Positions 7,875 to 17,862 are shown, counted from the stretch's first letter. The stretch: 34,011 nt of DNA from Sphingobacterium sp. (GCA_031277685.1 JAITLV010000070.1:1-34011); one strand, 5' to 3'. Notes: a model not told the origin generated them from the letters alone. Numbers and translations are program-made.

Positions 7875-9491
7875 TTAAACAAGAACTGTAGCGGGAATTT
7901 GAGGACCAGCCTGTTGTACTGAAGCTGGCATCTCATTCTCAAATTTTTCGAAGTTTTCAATAAACAATTTTGCCAAACGTTTGGCTTGCATATCATAAGC
8001 TTCATTATTATTCCATAAACCTCTCGCATCTAGGATTTGCTCAGGAACATATTCACCACAGCTCGTAGGATAATCCAATCCAAAAAGATCGTGTTTATTA
8101 AACTGAGACTCCAATAAAGAACCGTCCATCGCTGCTCGGATTAATGCGCGTGTATAGTTCAGTTTAATGCGACGTCCGATACCATAAGGACCTGCAATCC
8201 AACCGGTATTGACCAACCAGACCTTAATATTGGGATTTTGCTCCAATTTACTGCGTAACAATGACGCATACTTAGCTGGATGTAAAGGTAAGAATGCCTG
8301 ACCAAAACATGTTGAGAAAGCTGCTGTAGGCTCCTTCACTCCTACTTCTGTGCCAGCTACTTTTGCTGTATAACCACTTACGAAATGATAGACCGCCTGA
8401 TCTACTGTTAACAAAGAAATAGGAGGCAATACCCCAAAAGCGTCCGCCGTCAGAAAGAAAATGTTTTCGGGGGCATTTCCTACTCCTTTCATTTCAGCAT
8501 TTTCCATAAAATCAATCGGATACGAAACCCGCGTATTCTCTGTTTTGCTAATATCGTTATAGTCTGGTTTATCAAACTCGTCCAGCACAACATTTTCAAG
8601 TAATGAACCAAAACGTATGGCATGGTAAATCTCCGGTTCCTTTTCTTCTGTCAGTCCTACACACTTCGCGTAACAACCGCCTTCAAAGTTAAAAATGCCT
8701 TTATCACTCCAGCCATGTTCATCATCTCCAATCAATTTTCTATTTTTATCCGCCGAAAGTGTTGTCTTACCAGTACCCGAAAGTCCGAAAAATAGGGCTG
8801 TTTTACCATCCTTGGAGGTATTGGCAGAACAGTGCATAGATAGTACCTCATGTTCAAATGGCAATATAAAGTTCAAAATCGAGAAAATACTTTTCTTGAT
8901 CTCACCTGTATATCCCGTACCAGCGATCAACACCATTTTCTTTGTAAAATCAATTGCTACAAAATTTTCATTACGTATACCATAACGCTGTGGATCATCA
9001 ATCAGCAATGTTGGAGCGGCTAATATAGACCATTCGGGCTGAATTGTCCTGTCACCTGCCGATCTTAAAAACAGATTATTGGCAAAAATACTTTGGTAAG
9101 CTGTCTCTGTAATAACACGAATGGATAATTGATAGGCAGGATCAGCCCCAGCGGCACAGTCCCGTACATAAATAGTCCTGTTACTTAGATGTGCAGCAAC
9201 CTTGGAAAATAATGTATCAAAATTGCCGGGAATCATCGGCTGATTGATTTCACCCCACCATACCGCATCCTTGGTCAAGGAGTCCTCCACCAAAAAACGG
9301 TCTTTGGGGGATCTTCCAGTAAATTTTCCTGTATCAGCAGCTAGTGCTCCAGTATCAGACAGTCTTCCTTCCTGATTCGCTAAAGCATGTTCGACCAACT
9401 CTGAAACAGGTAATTGATAAAATACATTTCCTGTATGATCAATTTTCAAATATTTCAAATCAGGCGCGTTTCCAATGTTACCCTTTTTCAT
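7875..9491 (-). CDS. pckA: Phosphoenolpyruvate carboxykinase (ATP)
   Basis: Catalyses oxaloacetate + ATP to PEP + CO2 + ADP, the first committed step of gluconeogenesis; in some Bacteroidota it runs in reverse. It has 538 residues, the normal length for the ATP-dependent family. Visible motifs are GRSPKDRF at 59-66, the P-loop GLSGTGKT at 236-243 (Lys242), and the metal and adenine-binding stretch GDDEHGWSDKGIFNFEGGCYAK that follows. The open frame extends to 9548, but an excellent promoter (9518-9549) lies inside that extension and the family starts near MKKGNIG, so I choose the ATG at 9491. It is divergent from the metallo-hydrolase gene and monocistronic. Confidence 0.97.
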   Translation of the reverse strand: MKKGNIGNAPDLKYLKIDHTGNVFYQLPVSELVEHALANQEGRLSDTGALAADTGKFTGRSPKDRFLVEDSLTKDAVWWGEINQPMIPGNFDTLFSKVAAHLSNRTIYVRDCAAGADPAYQLSIRVITETAYQSIFANNLFLRSAGDRTIQPEWSILAAPTLLIDDPQRYGIRNENFVAIDFTKKMVLIAGTGYTGEIKKSIFSILNFILPFEHEVLSMHCSANTSKDGKTALFFGLSGTGKTTLSADKNRKLIGDDEHGWSDKGIFNFEGGCYAKCVGLTEEKEPEIYHAIRFGSLLENVVLDEFDKPDYNDISKTENTRVSYPIDFMENAEMKGVGNAPENIFFLTADAFGVLPPISLLTVDQAVYHFVSGYTAKVAGTEVGVKEPTAAFSTCFGQAFLPLHPAKYASLLRSKLEQNPNIKVWLVNTGWIAGPYGIGRRIKLNYTRALIRAAMDGSLLESQFNKHDLFGLDYPTSCGEYVPEQILDARGLWNNNEAYDMQAKRLAKLFIENFEKFENEMPASVQQAGPQIPATVLV

Positions 9492-9517
9492 ATTTTTTGT
9501 TTGTTTTAAAATGTGCC

Positions 9518-9549
9518 CAAAGTTAAAGGCAAATTTCGCTAAAAACAAA
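9518..9549 (-). promoter_or_regulatory. Promoter of pckA
   Basis: On the minus strand, TTTG (9549-9546) and TAACTTTG (9525-9518) are separated by 20 bases, an exact match to the Bacteroidota -33/-7 promoter. Transcription would start near 9511, leaving a leader of about 20 bases before the ATG at 9491. Confidence 0.75.
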
Positions 9550-9736
9550 ACTTAATTATCTAAAAATCAAGCTTATTGTATAAAAAACACAACAGAAACA
9601 AACTCATTAACAGCTACTTATACAGATAAAAAAAATTAAACTTTTTAGCATATTTTTTTAGCACAATATCTTCATCTACCGTTCGTATCAGTTATATTTT
9701 TCGTAAATTGTTCCAAGCTTTACAAATATTAATAAG

Positions 9737-10573
9737 ATGAAATTACACGCGATAGAAACAGGTTTCTTTAAATTAGATGGCGGTGCTATGTTTGGAGTGG
9801 TTCCCAAAAGTATTTGGAACAAAACAAATCCAGCCGACTCCAACAATATGTGCACATGGGGCAATCGCTTACTCCTCATTGAGCAAGGTAAAAGATTGAT
9901 GTTGGTAGACACAGGACTTGGCGACAAACAAACCGAAAAATTCTTTAGCTATTACTATTTACACGGTGATGCCACACTAGACAAATCGCTTAAAAATATA
10001 GGCTTTGATAGGAACGATATCACAGACGTCATCCTGACACATTTACATTTTGACCATTGTGGCGGTGCAATAGTACGTGAGGGTGAAAAGCTATCTCCCG
10101 CTTTTAAAAATGCAGATTTTTGGAGTAACAGTGATCATTGGGCATGGGCTACTGCACCAAACCCCAGAGAGAAAGCATCATTTTTAAAAGAGAACATTCT
10201 TCCAATCCAAGAAAGTGGTCAATTGAAATTCGTTGAAGATCTCGCAGATCCATTTGGCAATGAGATCAGCATCCGCTATGCTAACGGTCATACAGAAGCG
10301 ATGATGTTGCCACAAATTCAATACAAGGGAAAAACTGTACTTTATATGGCGGATTTACTACCCTCTGTTGGCCATATTCCTATTCCTTACGTAATGGGTT
10401 ATGATGTGAGACCTTTAGTTACCATGGAAGAACGCAACGCGTATTGGAATGAGATCGTTGATAATGAATACATTCTTTTTTTCGAGCATGACCCGATCAA
10501 CGAGTGCTGTACCTTACAGCGTACCGAAAAAGGAATCCGGGTAAAAGATATATTCAAGCTCAGTGAAATTTAA
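9737..10573 (+). CDS. Metallo-beta-lactamase-fold hydrolase
   Basis: A soluble MBL-superfamily metal hydrolase of 278 residues, cytoplasmic because no signal peptide is visible. The metal site is complete: THLHFDHCGG gives His102, His104, Asp106 and His107; His185 is in NGHTEAM, Asp206 in MADLLPS and His251 in FFEHDP. The early VDTGLGDKQ segment is also typical. The layout resembles the AHL-lactonase-like and related hydrolases, but sequence alone does not settle the substrate, and quorum quenching should not be assumed. It is divergent from pckA, with 246 bases between the chosen starts. No clear -7 box is visible. Confidence 0.88.
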   Translation: MKLHAIETGFFKLDGGAMFGVVPKSIWNKTNPADSNNMCTWGNRLLLIEQGKRLMLVDTGLGDKQTEKFFSYYYLHGDATLDKSLKNIGFDRNDITDVILTHLHFDHCGGAIVREGEKLSPAFKNADFWSNSDHWAWATAPNPREKASFLKENILPIQESGQLKFVEDLADPFGNEISIRYANGHTEAMMLPQIQYKGKTVLYMADLLPSVGHIPIPYVMGYDVRPLVTMEERNAYWNEIVDNEYILFFEHDPINECCTLQRTEKGIRVKDIFKLSEI

Positions 10574-10603
10574 GAAATTGTAATTGAATATCATCACCCA
10601 AGT

Positions 10604-10653
10604 GCTATAACAACAAGCGGGCTATCAAATGACAGCCCGCTTGTTGTTATAGC
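10604..10653. terminator. 20-bp perfect inverted repeat between convergent genes
   Basis: Arms 10604-10623 and 10634-10653 are perfectly complementary with a 10-base loop. The repeat sits between the hydrolase stop (10573) and the outer-membrane protein stop (10661). It is GC-richer than its surroundings and has no T tract on either side, so it may stop transcription inefficiently or protect 3' ends from decay. Confidence 0.6.
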
Positions 10654-10660
10654 TTGAATG

Positions 10661-11533
10661 TTAGAATCTAAAACCCAATGCCCAATAATTCTCAAAGAAC
10701 CATATTTGTTGTGTTGCTTTATCGACTCCCCTTCTGCCCGTCGTGCGGATGTTGTATAAATCTGTCCAGCCCGTCTTAAAGTTACCTTGAAGATAAAGCC
10801 CCTTATAGAAACGATAATGTAACCCTACTTTTGCAGAAGCCCCATAACCGGCGATATTCCAAAAATGATTGGCTCCTTCACCAAAAAGACGTACATCCGA
10901 ACGTGGTATCAAGAGGCCTACATCTACGCCAGATTCCATGGTTAGAACCTGCTGACCTTTGCGATTGTTAATAATATCATCATATCGTTCCAAGCCAACC
11001 GATGCAAAGTTATAGCCATCTGTATGTTCAAATGTCAACATCGCAGAATCGACCATAATCTTTTCACCATTATATTGTCCCGCGCGATTTCCTGTAGGTA
11101 TGCCGGGTGTTGATATTTCATCACCAATATAACCTGTGATCTTAACTTCCTGCGGGATATCCACGACATACTTCATGTGATCCCAGCCCAATGAAATGGA
11201 ATAATTATCTTTTATATAATAACCAAAATGCAAGTTAAATTGTGGAATAGTCAAACGACTTGGATCAAAATAAGTCGATCCAAATTTTGTCGGGCGATCC
11301 CCCGCTTTTACATCATGTAGAATAAAGTCGTAATTGGGTCCAGTAAAATGGATATCAGATTTCGCATACGAAGAAAAGTTATATCCCCAAAAGAAGAAAA
11401 ACTTCCCTTTGTTACTTTCTGTCCTTAAATTCTTCGGCTTAAAAATGCTTTTTCCTATTTCGGGATTTTCCTGTGCAAATAAACTCGAAACACCTAGTGC
11501 AAGTGCTCCTATTGTCAAAAATATTTTTCTCAT
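10661..11533 (-). CDS. Predicted outer-membrane beta-barrel protein
   Basis: A secreted protein of 290 residues with a clear signal peptide (MRKIFLTIGALALGVSSLFA, cleavage before QENPEIG). The rest is rich in aromatic residues and alternating polar/hydrophobic stretches (FNLHFGYYIKDNYSISLGWDHMKY, for example). It ends in ALGFRF, a terminal Phe typical of outer-membrane barrels inserted by BamA. I do not recognise a specific family or function. The open frame continues to 11569, but a strong promoter at 11555-11586 overlaps that extension, so I start at 11533. It is monocistronic. Confidence 0.8.
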   Translation of the reverse strand: MRKIFLTIGALALGVSSLFAQENPEIGKSIFKPKNLRTESNKGKFFFFWGYNFSSYAKSDIHFTGPNYDFILHDVKAGDRPTKFGSTYFDPSRLTIPQFNLHFGYYIKDNYSISLGWDHMKYVVDIPQEVKITGYIGDEISTPGIPTGNRAGQYNGEKIMVDSAMLTFEHTDGYNFASVGLERYDDIINNRKGQQVLTMESGVDVGLLIPRSDVRLFGEGANHFWNIAGYGASAKVGLHYRFYKGLYLQGNFKTGWTDLYNIRTTGRRGVDKATQQIWFFENYWALGFRF

Positions 11534-11554
11534 ATCGGCGCTAAAAACGTTGGG

Positions 11555-11586
11555 CAAAAGTAGTCTCATTCTATTTCATAACCAAA
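11555..11586 (-). promoter_or_regulatory. Promoter of the outer-membrane protein gene
   Basis: On the minus strand TTTG (11586-11583) and TACTTTTG (11562-11555) are separated by 20 bases, a full match to the Bacteroidota promoter. Predicted transcription start is near 11548, about 15 bases before the ATG at 11533. Confidence 0.75.
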
Positions 11587-11650
11587 TAAAACAGATGGAA
11601 ATTAGGAAAATATGACGAAGATCACAGAAATGTCTTCATTAAGAAATGTA

Positions 11651-11685
11651 TATAAAAAAAGCTGCTTTCTAATGAAAGCAGCTTT
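11651..11685 (-). terminator. Terminator of the acnB-acn operon
   Basis: A perfect 12-bp stem (11658-11669 with 11674-11685, TAAT loop). On the minus strand it is followed by a run of seven T, a textbook intrinsic terminator 26 bases past the acn stop. Confidence 0.85.
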
Positions 11686-11710
11686 CGCTATAATTATTTA
11701 CAGAATCAAG

Positions 11711-13978
11711 CTATTTCACTTGGTTCTTACGAATGATATTCAAAGCACCACCGGCTTTAAACCATTCAATCTGTTGAGCATTGTACGTGTGATTCGCCAA
11801 AATTTCCTCTTGTGTTCCATCTGCGTGATGCAAGACAAGAGTTAATGGTTTACCTGGAGCAAACGTTGTTAAACCTAGAATATCGATGGTATCGTTTTCT
11901 TGAATTTTATTATAATCATCTTTATTCGCAAAAGTTAATCCCAACATACCTTGCTTTTTCAAGTTAGTCTCGTGGATACGAGCAAAAGACTTAACCAATA
12001 CAGCACGAACGCCTAAATGACGAGGTTCCATTGCAGCATGCTCACGGGAAGAGCCTTCACCATAGTTTTCATCCCCTACCACAATTGAGCCTATACCATG
12101 CGCTTTGTAGTCACGTTGCGTTGCCGGAACAGGACCATACTCACCAGTCAATTGGTTCTGAACATTATCGGTTTTCTCATTAAAGAAGTTAACCGCACCG
12201 ATCAGCATATTATTAGAAATATTATCTAAGTGACCACGGTATTTCAACCAAGGGCCAGCCATAGAAATATGATCAGTCGTACATTTACCTTTTGCTTTGA
12301 TCAACAATTTCAGACCTTTTAAGTCTGTACCTTCCCAAGCTGCAAAGGGTTCCAACAGTTGAAGACGATCAGATGTTGGTGCTACGTCAACGACAACAGC
12401 ACTGCCATCGGCAGCAGGAGCTTGATATCCTGGATCATCAACAGCAAAACCTTTAGTAGGCAACTCGTCGCCTACGGGTGGGTCAAGCTTCACTTGTTCT
12501 CCCCGGCTATTCGTCAATGTATCCGTGACAGGATTAAAGCCTAAATCACCAGAAATTGCAATTGCAGCAACTAATTCTGGAGAGGCCACAAATGCATATG
12601 TATTTGGATTACCGTCAGCACGTTTAGCAAAGTTACGGTTGAAGGAGTGAACGATTGTATTTTTCTCCTGTTTATCAGCACCGACACGATCCCACATACC
12701 GATACATGGGCCACAAGCATTTGTAAATATCGTTGCATTCAGGTCTTCGAACGTTTTCAATAAACCATCACGGTCTGCGGTAAAACGAACTTGCTCTGAA
12801 CCAGGGTTAATCCCAAATTCAGCCTTGGTGATCAATCCTTTGTCAACAGCTTGTTTGGCAATAGAAGCAGCACGCGACAAATCTTCGTAAGAAGAGTTTG
12901 TACACGATCCGATCAGCCCCCATTCAACTTTCAATGGCCAGCCATTTTTATCAGCCTCTTCACGCATGCGTGAAACTGGCGTATATAAATCTGGTGTAAA
13001 CGGACCATTCAATGATGGTTCCAATTCCGAAAGATTAATTTCGATCAATTGATCAAAATATTGCTCGGGATTAGCATAAACTTCAGCATCAGCCGTCAAA
13101 TGTTGCTTAATAGTATTTGCCGCATCCGCAACCTCTGCACGACCTGTTGCACGCAGATAACGCTCCATAGAGGAATCGTATCCAAATGTTGAAGTAGTGG
13201 CACCAATTTCAGCGCCCATGTTACAGATTGTCCCCTTACCTGTACAAGATAAAGACTCTGCCCCTTCGCCAAAATATTCAACGATTGCACCTGTGCCTCC
13301 TTTTACAGTCAGAATACCAGCAACCTTTAAGATAACGTCTTTTGCTGCCGCCCAGCCACTCAACTTACCAGTTAATTTAACACCGATCAACTTAGGAAAT
13401 TTAAGTTCCCAAGGTAAACCTGCCATTACATCACAAGCATCAGCACCACCGACACCGATAGCAACCATACCAAGACCGCCAGCATTTACCGTATGTGAAT
13501 CCGTACCGATCATCATACCACCAGGGAATGCATAATTTTCCAAAACAACCTGGTGAATAATACCCGCACCTGGCTTCCAGAAACCGATACCATATTTATT
13601 TGAAACAGAGCTCAAAAAGTTGAACACTTCCGAACTTTCGTTTTTAGCACGGGCTAAATCTTTATCCGCACCTTCTTTCGCCTGGATCAAGTGATCACAA
13701 TGAACCGTAGAAGGAACAGCGACCTTTGGACGTCCCGCCTGCATGAATTGCAATAAAGCCATTTGTGCAGTCGCATCTTGCATAGCTACGCGATCAGGAG
13801 CAAAATCGACGTAAGAAACACCACGTTTGTAATCTTCCGTCGCATTACCATCCCAAAGATGGGCGTATAAAATTTTCTCAGATAAAGTCAAAGGTTTGTT
13901 GACCACTTGACGAGCTGCAGCAATGCGCTCATCATAACGGCTATACACCTTTTTAATCATATCTACATCAAAAGCCAT
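11711..13978 (-). CDS. acn: Aconitate hydratase, mitochondrial-type
   Basis: Interconverts citrate and isocitrate through cis-aconitate in the TCA cycle, using a [4Fe-4S] cluster. It has 755 residues, close to mature mitochondrial aconitase. The cluster cysteines are Cys359 ([10 protein letters not shown]) and Cys422 and Cys425 (ACGPCIG). That is the same spacing as, and one number off, pig mitochondrial aconitase 358/421/424. The C-terminal swivel domain contains the [12 protein letters not shown] motif. This subtype lacks the longer layout of bacterial AcnA/IRP1. It is the second gene of an operon, 51 bases after acnB. Having two aconitases side by side suggests differently regulated or stress-tolerant isoenzymes, which is inference. 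Confidence 0.95.
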   Translation of the reverse strand: MAFDVDMIKKVYSRYDERIAAARQVVNKPLTLSEKILYAHLWDGNATEDYKRGVSYVDFAPDRVAMQDATAQMALLQFMQAGRPKVAVPSTVHCDHLIQAKEGADKDLARAKNESSEVFNFLSSVSNKYGIGFWKPGAGIIHQVVLENYAFPGGMMIGTDSHTVNAGGLGMVAIGVGGADACDVMAGLPWELKFPKLIGVKLTGKLSGWAAAKDVILKVAGILTVKGGTGAIVEYFGEGAESLSCTGKGTICNMGAEIGATTSTFGYDSSMERYLRATGRAEVADAANTIKQHLTADAEVYANPEQYFDQLIEINLSELEPSLNGPFTPDLYTPVSRMREEADKNGWPLKVEWGLIGSCTNSSYEDLSRAASIAKQAVDKGLITKAEFGINPGSEQVRFTADRDGLLKTFEDLNATIFTNACGPCIGMWDRVGADKQEKNTIVHSFNRNFAKRADGNPNTYAFVASPELVAAIAISGDLGFNPVTDTLTNSRGEQVKLDPPVGDELPTKGFAVDDPGYQAPAADGSAVVVDVAPTSDRLQLLEPFAAWEGTDLKGLKLLIKAKGKCTTDHISMAGPWLKYRGHLDNISNNMLIGAVNFFNEKTDNVQNQLTGEYGPVPATQRDYKAHGIGSIVVGDENYGEGSSREHAAMEPRHLGVRAVLVKSFARIHETNLKKQGMLGLTFANKDDYNKIQENDTIDILGLTTFAPGKPLTLVLHHADGTQEEILANHTYNAQQIEWFKAGGALNIIRKNQVK

Positions 13979-14029
13979 AATCTCTCTAATTTATGTGTTT
14001 AATTAAGTTACTGAAACCCTAATAGCTTT

Positions 14030-16792
14030 TTATTTTGTCGGAATAGGCGCAAATTTTGTTAAGTTGATACCCTCGACAGCAGCTTTGTATTCTTCAATAT
14101 TAGGAATACGGCCTAAAATAGCTGAAAGTACAACAACAGGTGTAGATGCTAATAAAGATTCACCTTTTTTACCATCCCTGTCCTCCACGACACGACCTTG
14201 GAATAGGCGGGTCGAAGTAGCCATAACAGTATCGCCTTTTGCCGCTTTCTCTTGGTTACCCATACAAAGGTTACAACCAGGACGCTCTAGGTACATGATA
14301 TTTTCGTATTCCGTACGGGCAGTGCTTTTCGGTAACGCATCGCTAAACTCAAATCCCGAATATTTTTGTAAAAATTCCCAGTCACCTTCAGCCTTCAGCT
14401 CATCAATAATATTATATGTCGGAGCTGCAACAACCAATGGTGCTTCAAAAGTAACAACACCTTTTTGCTGTTCAATATTGCGCAACATTTTCGAAACGAT
14501 TTTTAAATCGTCCTTGTGCACCATACATGAACCAACGAAACCTAAATCTACCTTTTTGTTTCCACCGTAGTAGGAAAGATCACGGATAGTGTCGTGTGTA
14601 TATCGTTTCGATACATCAGCGTTATTTACATCTGGATCTGCAATCATTGGTTCTTCGATAAGATCCAAATCAACGACAACCTCTGCATAGTATTTTGCAT
14701 TTGTATCTGGAGTCAATGCTGGTTTAGCACCAGATCTGATCTCTTCGATACGTGCATTCGCTTTATCAATCAACCCCTGCAAGACGTTGTTTTTGTTTTC
14801 CATACCTTTGTCGATCATGATTTGGATACGGTTTTTAGCAATTTCTAAGGATTCAATTAACGTCTCATCCTGCGAAATACAGATGGATGCTTTTGCTTTC
14901 ATCTCTGCCGTCCAGTCGGTGAAAGTAAAGGCCTGATCGGCAAGCAGCGTACCAATGTGTACTTCAATAATTCTGCCTTGGAAAACGTTCTCACCAGCAA
15001 ACTGCTGCAACATCTGTGCTTGTGTCGCATGTACAACATCACGGAAATCCATATGTTCTTTCATGCTTCCTCTAAACGTAACTTTTACAGATTCAGGGAT
15101 TGGCATCGAAGCTTCCCCAGTTGCTAAAGCTAAAGCTACAGTACCGGAGTCAGCACCAAAAGCAACACCCTTCGACATACGTGTATGTGAATCACCACCA
15201 ATAATGATTGCCCATTCGTCAATCGTAATATCATTTAATACTTTGTGGATAACATCTGTCATGGAGTGGTACACTCCTTTGGGATCACGTGCTGTAATCA
15301 ATCCAAAATCGTTCATAAATTTCATCAATTTTGGAATATTCGCTTGTGCTTTTTTATCCCATACTGATGCTGTATGACAACCTGATTGGTATGCACCATC
15401 TACAGTTGGCGCAATTACTGTAGCAGCCATTGCTTCTAACTCCTGTGCGGTCATTAAACCCGTTGTATCCTGAGAACCGACGATATTCACTTTCACACGA
15501 ACATCAGAACCAGCATGCAATACTTTACCTGGAGTTACGCCAACAGCGTTTTTGTTAAAGATTTTTTCTACCGCAGTTAACCCCTGACCTTCAATCGTAA
15601 TCTCTTTTGAAGGAGCAAATACGGTTGGTGTTTGAATGCCCAAGGTTTGAGCAGCGAAAGTTTGGATCTTTTTACCAAATACGATCGCATAAGAACCGCC
15701 CGCTTTGATAAATTCCATTTTTTGAGGAGTCAATGCTTTTGAAATATCAATTAACTCTTGCTCTCCATTATATAATTTCTTAGTTTTTGTATTGATGGTT
15801 AATACAGTACCTGTTTCTACGGAATAGACTTCCTCTAATACTGGCTCACCTTTTTCATTACGAACAACTGCACCATTTTCATCAACCTTCTTCACCCAGT
15901 TTTTAAGGTCAATACCTATACCACCGGTCACATCTACTGTTGTTAAGAAAATCGGAGAAATACCGTTTGTACCACCCACAATTGGCGCAATGTTTACAAA
16001 AGGAACATAAGGGCTTGCTTGTTTACCAGTCCATAATGCCACATTGTTCACACCTGACATCCGTGAAGATCCCACACCCATAGTACCTCTTTCGGCAATC
16101 AGCATCACACTTTTACCTGGGTGTTTCGCTTGTAAGTCCTGAATCTGTTGTTGCGCTTCCGGTGTGATCATACATTTACCATGTAATTCACGATCAGAAC
16201 GAGAGTGCGCCTGGTTACCTGGAGATAGTAAATCTGTAGAGATATCACCTTCCCCTGCGATAAAAGTAACTACCTGAATTTCCTCCGTTACTTCAGGAAG
16301 TTTCGTAAAGAATTCAGCTTTCGCGTAGCTTTCTAAAATATCTTTCGCTACAACATTACCTTGCTCAAAAGCTTGTTTCAAACGTGCAGTATCTGCATCA
16401 TATAAGAAAACTTGTGTCTTAAGAACTTCTGCAGCTTGACTCGCAATCGCACTGTCAGTTCCTAAAGCAAGATCTAGTAAGACATTGATCGAAGGTCCAC
16501 CCTTCATATGCGACAATAACTCAAAAGCAAAATCAGTTGTGATCTCAGCGACAACTGATTCACCTAAAATAATTTCTTTTAAGAACTGCGCTTTAACACC
16601 AGCTGCAGGCGTCGTGCCCGGCAAGGTATTATAGATAAACAATCTTAAAGATTCTGCTCTATTTTCGTTGTTTAAATCTTTAATCTGAGCAATTACTTCA
16701 CTTAGTAATTCTGCTCCGTCAATAGGCTTAGGGTGTAATCCTTGGCCTTCTCGTTCTACAACCTCTTGTACGTAATCGTTGTAAATACTCAT
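14030..16792 (-). CDS. acnB: Aconitate hydratase B (bifunctional, 2-methylisocitrate dehydratase)
   Basis: AcnB-family aconitase; known members also dehydrate 2-methylisocitrate in propionate metabolism. The order of domains is that of AcnB: an N-terminal HEAT-like helical domain, a swivel-type domain (GSSRMSGVNN, GGTNGISPIF) placed before the catalytic core, then the cluster domains. Cluster ligands are Cys756 (GSCMVHKDD) and Cys840 and Cys843 (GCNLCMGNQ). It has 920 residues from the ATG at 16792, longer than the roughly 865 of E. coli AcnB. Three further codons upstream also read ATG, but MSIYNDYVQEV is the natural start. It is the first gene of the operon with acn. A -7 box match at 16983-16990 would give a leader of about 180 bases. 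Confidence 0.95.
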   Translation of the reverse strand: MSIYNDYVQEVVEREGQGLHPKPIDGAELLSEVIAQIKDLNNENRAESLRLFIYNTLPGTTPAAGVKAQFLKEIILGESVVAEITTDFAFELLSHMKGGPSINVLLDLALGTDSAIASQAAEVLKTQVFLYDADTARLKQAFEQGNVVAKDILESYAKAEFFTKLPEVTEEIQVVTFIAGEGDISTDLLSPGNQAHSRSDRELHGKCMITPEAQQQIQDLQAKHPGKSVMLIAERGTMGVGSSRMSGVNNVALWTGKQASPYVPFVNIAPIVGGTNGISPIFLTTVDVTGGIGIDLKNWVKKVDENGAVVRNEKGEPVLEEVYSVETGTVLTINTKTKKLYNGEQELIDISKALTPQKMEFIKAGGSYAIVFGKKIQTFAAQTLGIQTPTVFAPSKEITIEGQGLTAVEKIFNKNAVGVTPGKVLHAGSDVRVKVNIVGSQDTTGLMTAQELEAMAATVIAPTVDGAYQSGCHTASVWDKKAQANIPKLMKFMNDFGLITARDPKGVYHSMTDVIHKVLNDITIDEWAIIIGGDSHTRMSKGVAFGADSGTVALALATGEASMPIPESVKVTFRGSMKEHMDFRDVVHATQAQMLQQFAGENVFQGRIIEVHIGTLLADQAFTFTDWTAEMKAKASICISQDETLIESLEIAKNRIQIMIDKGMENKNNVLQGLIDKANARIEEIRSGAKPALTPDTNAKYYAEVVVDLDLIEEPMIADPDVNNADVSKRYTHDTIRDLSYYGGNKKVDLGFVGSCMVHKDDLKIVSKMLRNIEQQKGVVTFEAPLVVAAPTYNIIDELKAEGDWEFLQKYSGFEFSDALPKSTARTEYENIMYLERPGCNLCMGNQEKAAKGDTVMATSTRLFQGRVVEDRDGKKGESLLASTPVVVLSAILGRIPNIEEYKAAVEGINLTKFAPIPTK

Positions 16793-17119
16793 AGATATCA
16801 ATCTTTCTATTTTAAGGGTAGTTCAAAAGATATACTCTTACCTTCCTACACTACCGTGTCTGTAATATAATTAGGCGAAATATGATCTGTGTAGCACGCT
16901 ACATTCAAATTATAAATTGCCCGTTCAGTTCGCGTTCTCTAAGCTGATTCATTTACTGTAAATCAACTCGTATGACTAAATACAAAAATAGTGAAAATCC
17001 AACTTTAAACGCATGCATTCCATTTATTTAAATCAATTTGGAATTGTTCTAAACAGCACTTATGCAATCCTGCCATTTTTTTTTGACACTATTTTTACCG
17101 CATGATCCAGCTTAAAAAA
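16793..17119. other. Intergenic region upstream of acnB
   Basis: I find no gene in these 327 bases. They hold the presumed acnB promoter (-7 box at 16983-16990) and a long AT-rich leader. The rpe terminator lies just beyond, at 17112-17151. I do not recognise a riboswitch or conserved leader structure. Confidence 0.5.
16983..16990 (-). promoter_or_regulatory. -7 box upstream of acnB
   Basis: On the minus strand this reads TATTTTTG, an exact -7 match. No -33 TTTG is seen at 19-21 bases. If used, the acnB leader would be about 180 bases, longer than others in the window. Confidence 0.4.
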
Positions 17120-17151
17120 AAGAGGTGATTTAGTTTAGTAAATCACCTCTT
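17112..17151 (-). terminator. Terminator of rpe
   Basis: A perfect 13-bp stem (17120-17132 with 17139-17151, loop of 6) begins 8 bases past the rpe stop. On the minus strand it runs into a stretch of about eight T, a strong intrinsic terminator. Confidence 0.85.
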
Positions 17152-17158
17152 CATATCG

Positions 17159-17839
17159 TTATAAACTTTCAATAGTTATGTCTATATCTTTCAATGTTTT
17201 GATGGTCTCCAACGGATCAGTTGCATTGAACACAAAAGAGCCAGCAACCAACACATCAGCCCCCGCTTTCAACAGCTGGGCAGCATTGGCAGTGGTAACT
17301 CCCCCATCAATTTCAATCAACAAACCATCATTTACGCCATGAGCCATTGTACGAAGCTCCTGTACCTTGGCATAGGTATTTGTAATGAATTTCTGTCCAC
17401 CAAATCCAGGATTGACAGACATCAGGCACACAAGATCCAGATCAGCCAAAACATCTTTCAAAAGAGCGACTGGTGTATGGGGGTTCAATGCCACCCCAGC
17501 TTTACAGCCCAATTCTTTAATGGCCGCCAATGTACGATGCAAGTGTGTACAGGCTTCATAATGTACGGTAATTATCGCTGCTCCCGAATCTTTACAGACT
17601 TGTAAATAGCGGTCAGGATCAACAATCATCAAATGTACATCCAATGGTTTTGTGGCATGTTTCGCAATAGCTTGCATCACTGGAAATCCAAACGAAATAT
17701 TTGGCACAAAAACACCGTCCATAATATCGATATGAAACCAATCAGCTTCACTGTTGTTTACCATGATGATATCATCATATAATTTTGCGAAGTCTGCAGC
17801 AAGAACGGATGGTGCAATAAGATGTGATTTTGTTGACAT
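17159..17839 (-). CDS. rpe: Ribulose-phosphate 3-epimerase
   Basis: Interconverts ribulose 5-phosphate and xylulose 5-phosphate in the pentose phosphate pathway. It is a TIM-barrel metalloenzyme of 226 residues. Motifs in order: IAPSVLAADFAKL at the start, HIDIMDGVFVPNISFG with His36, Asp38 and Asp41, HLMIVDP near residue 70, SVNPGFGGQKF for the phosphate loop, and IDGGVTTANA with the second catalytic Asp. All are intact. I begin at the ATG at 17839 instead of 17884 because the protein family starts here and a -7 box (17855-17862) lies inside the longer frame. It is divergent from the HD-domain gene. Confidence 0.96.
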   Translation of the reverse strand: MSTKSHLIAPSVLAADFAKLYDDIIMVNNSEADWFHIDIMDGVFVPNISFGFPVMQAIAKHATKPLDVHLMIVDPDRYLQVCKDSGAAIITVHYEACTHLHRTLAAIKELGCKAGVALNPHTPVALLKDVLADLDLVCLMSVNPGFGGQKFITNTYAKVQELRTMAHGVNDGLLIEIDGGVTTANAAQLLKAGADVLVAGSFVFNATDPLETIKTLKDIDITIESL

Positions 17840-17854
17840 GTTGTATTTTTTCTG

Positions 17855-17862
17855 CAAAGATA
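17855..17862 (-). promoter_or_regulatory. -7 box of rpe
   Basis: Reads TATCTTTG on the minus strand, an exact -7 match, 15 bases before the ATG at 17839. The -33 position holds only a partial match (near 17882-17885). Confidence 0.55.

Noticed and set aside
9737..10573. Calling the MBL-fold gene an AHL lactonase
   Set aside because: The metal site is shared by many hydrolases; nothing specific to lactonase substrates can be read from the sequence.
13197..13535. Open frame of 112 codons antisense to the aconitase gene
   Set aside because: Proline-rich shadow of a conserved coding region on the other strand.
14064..14570. Open frame of 168 codons antisense to acnB
   Set aside because: Its length reflects the codon usage of acnB on the other strand; no independent start signal or family match.
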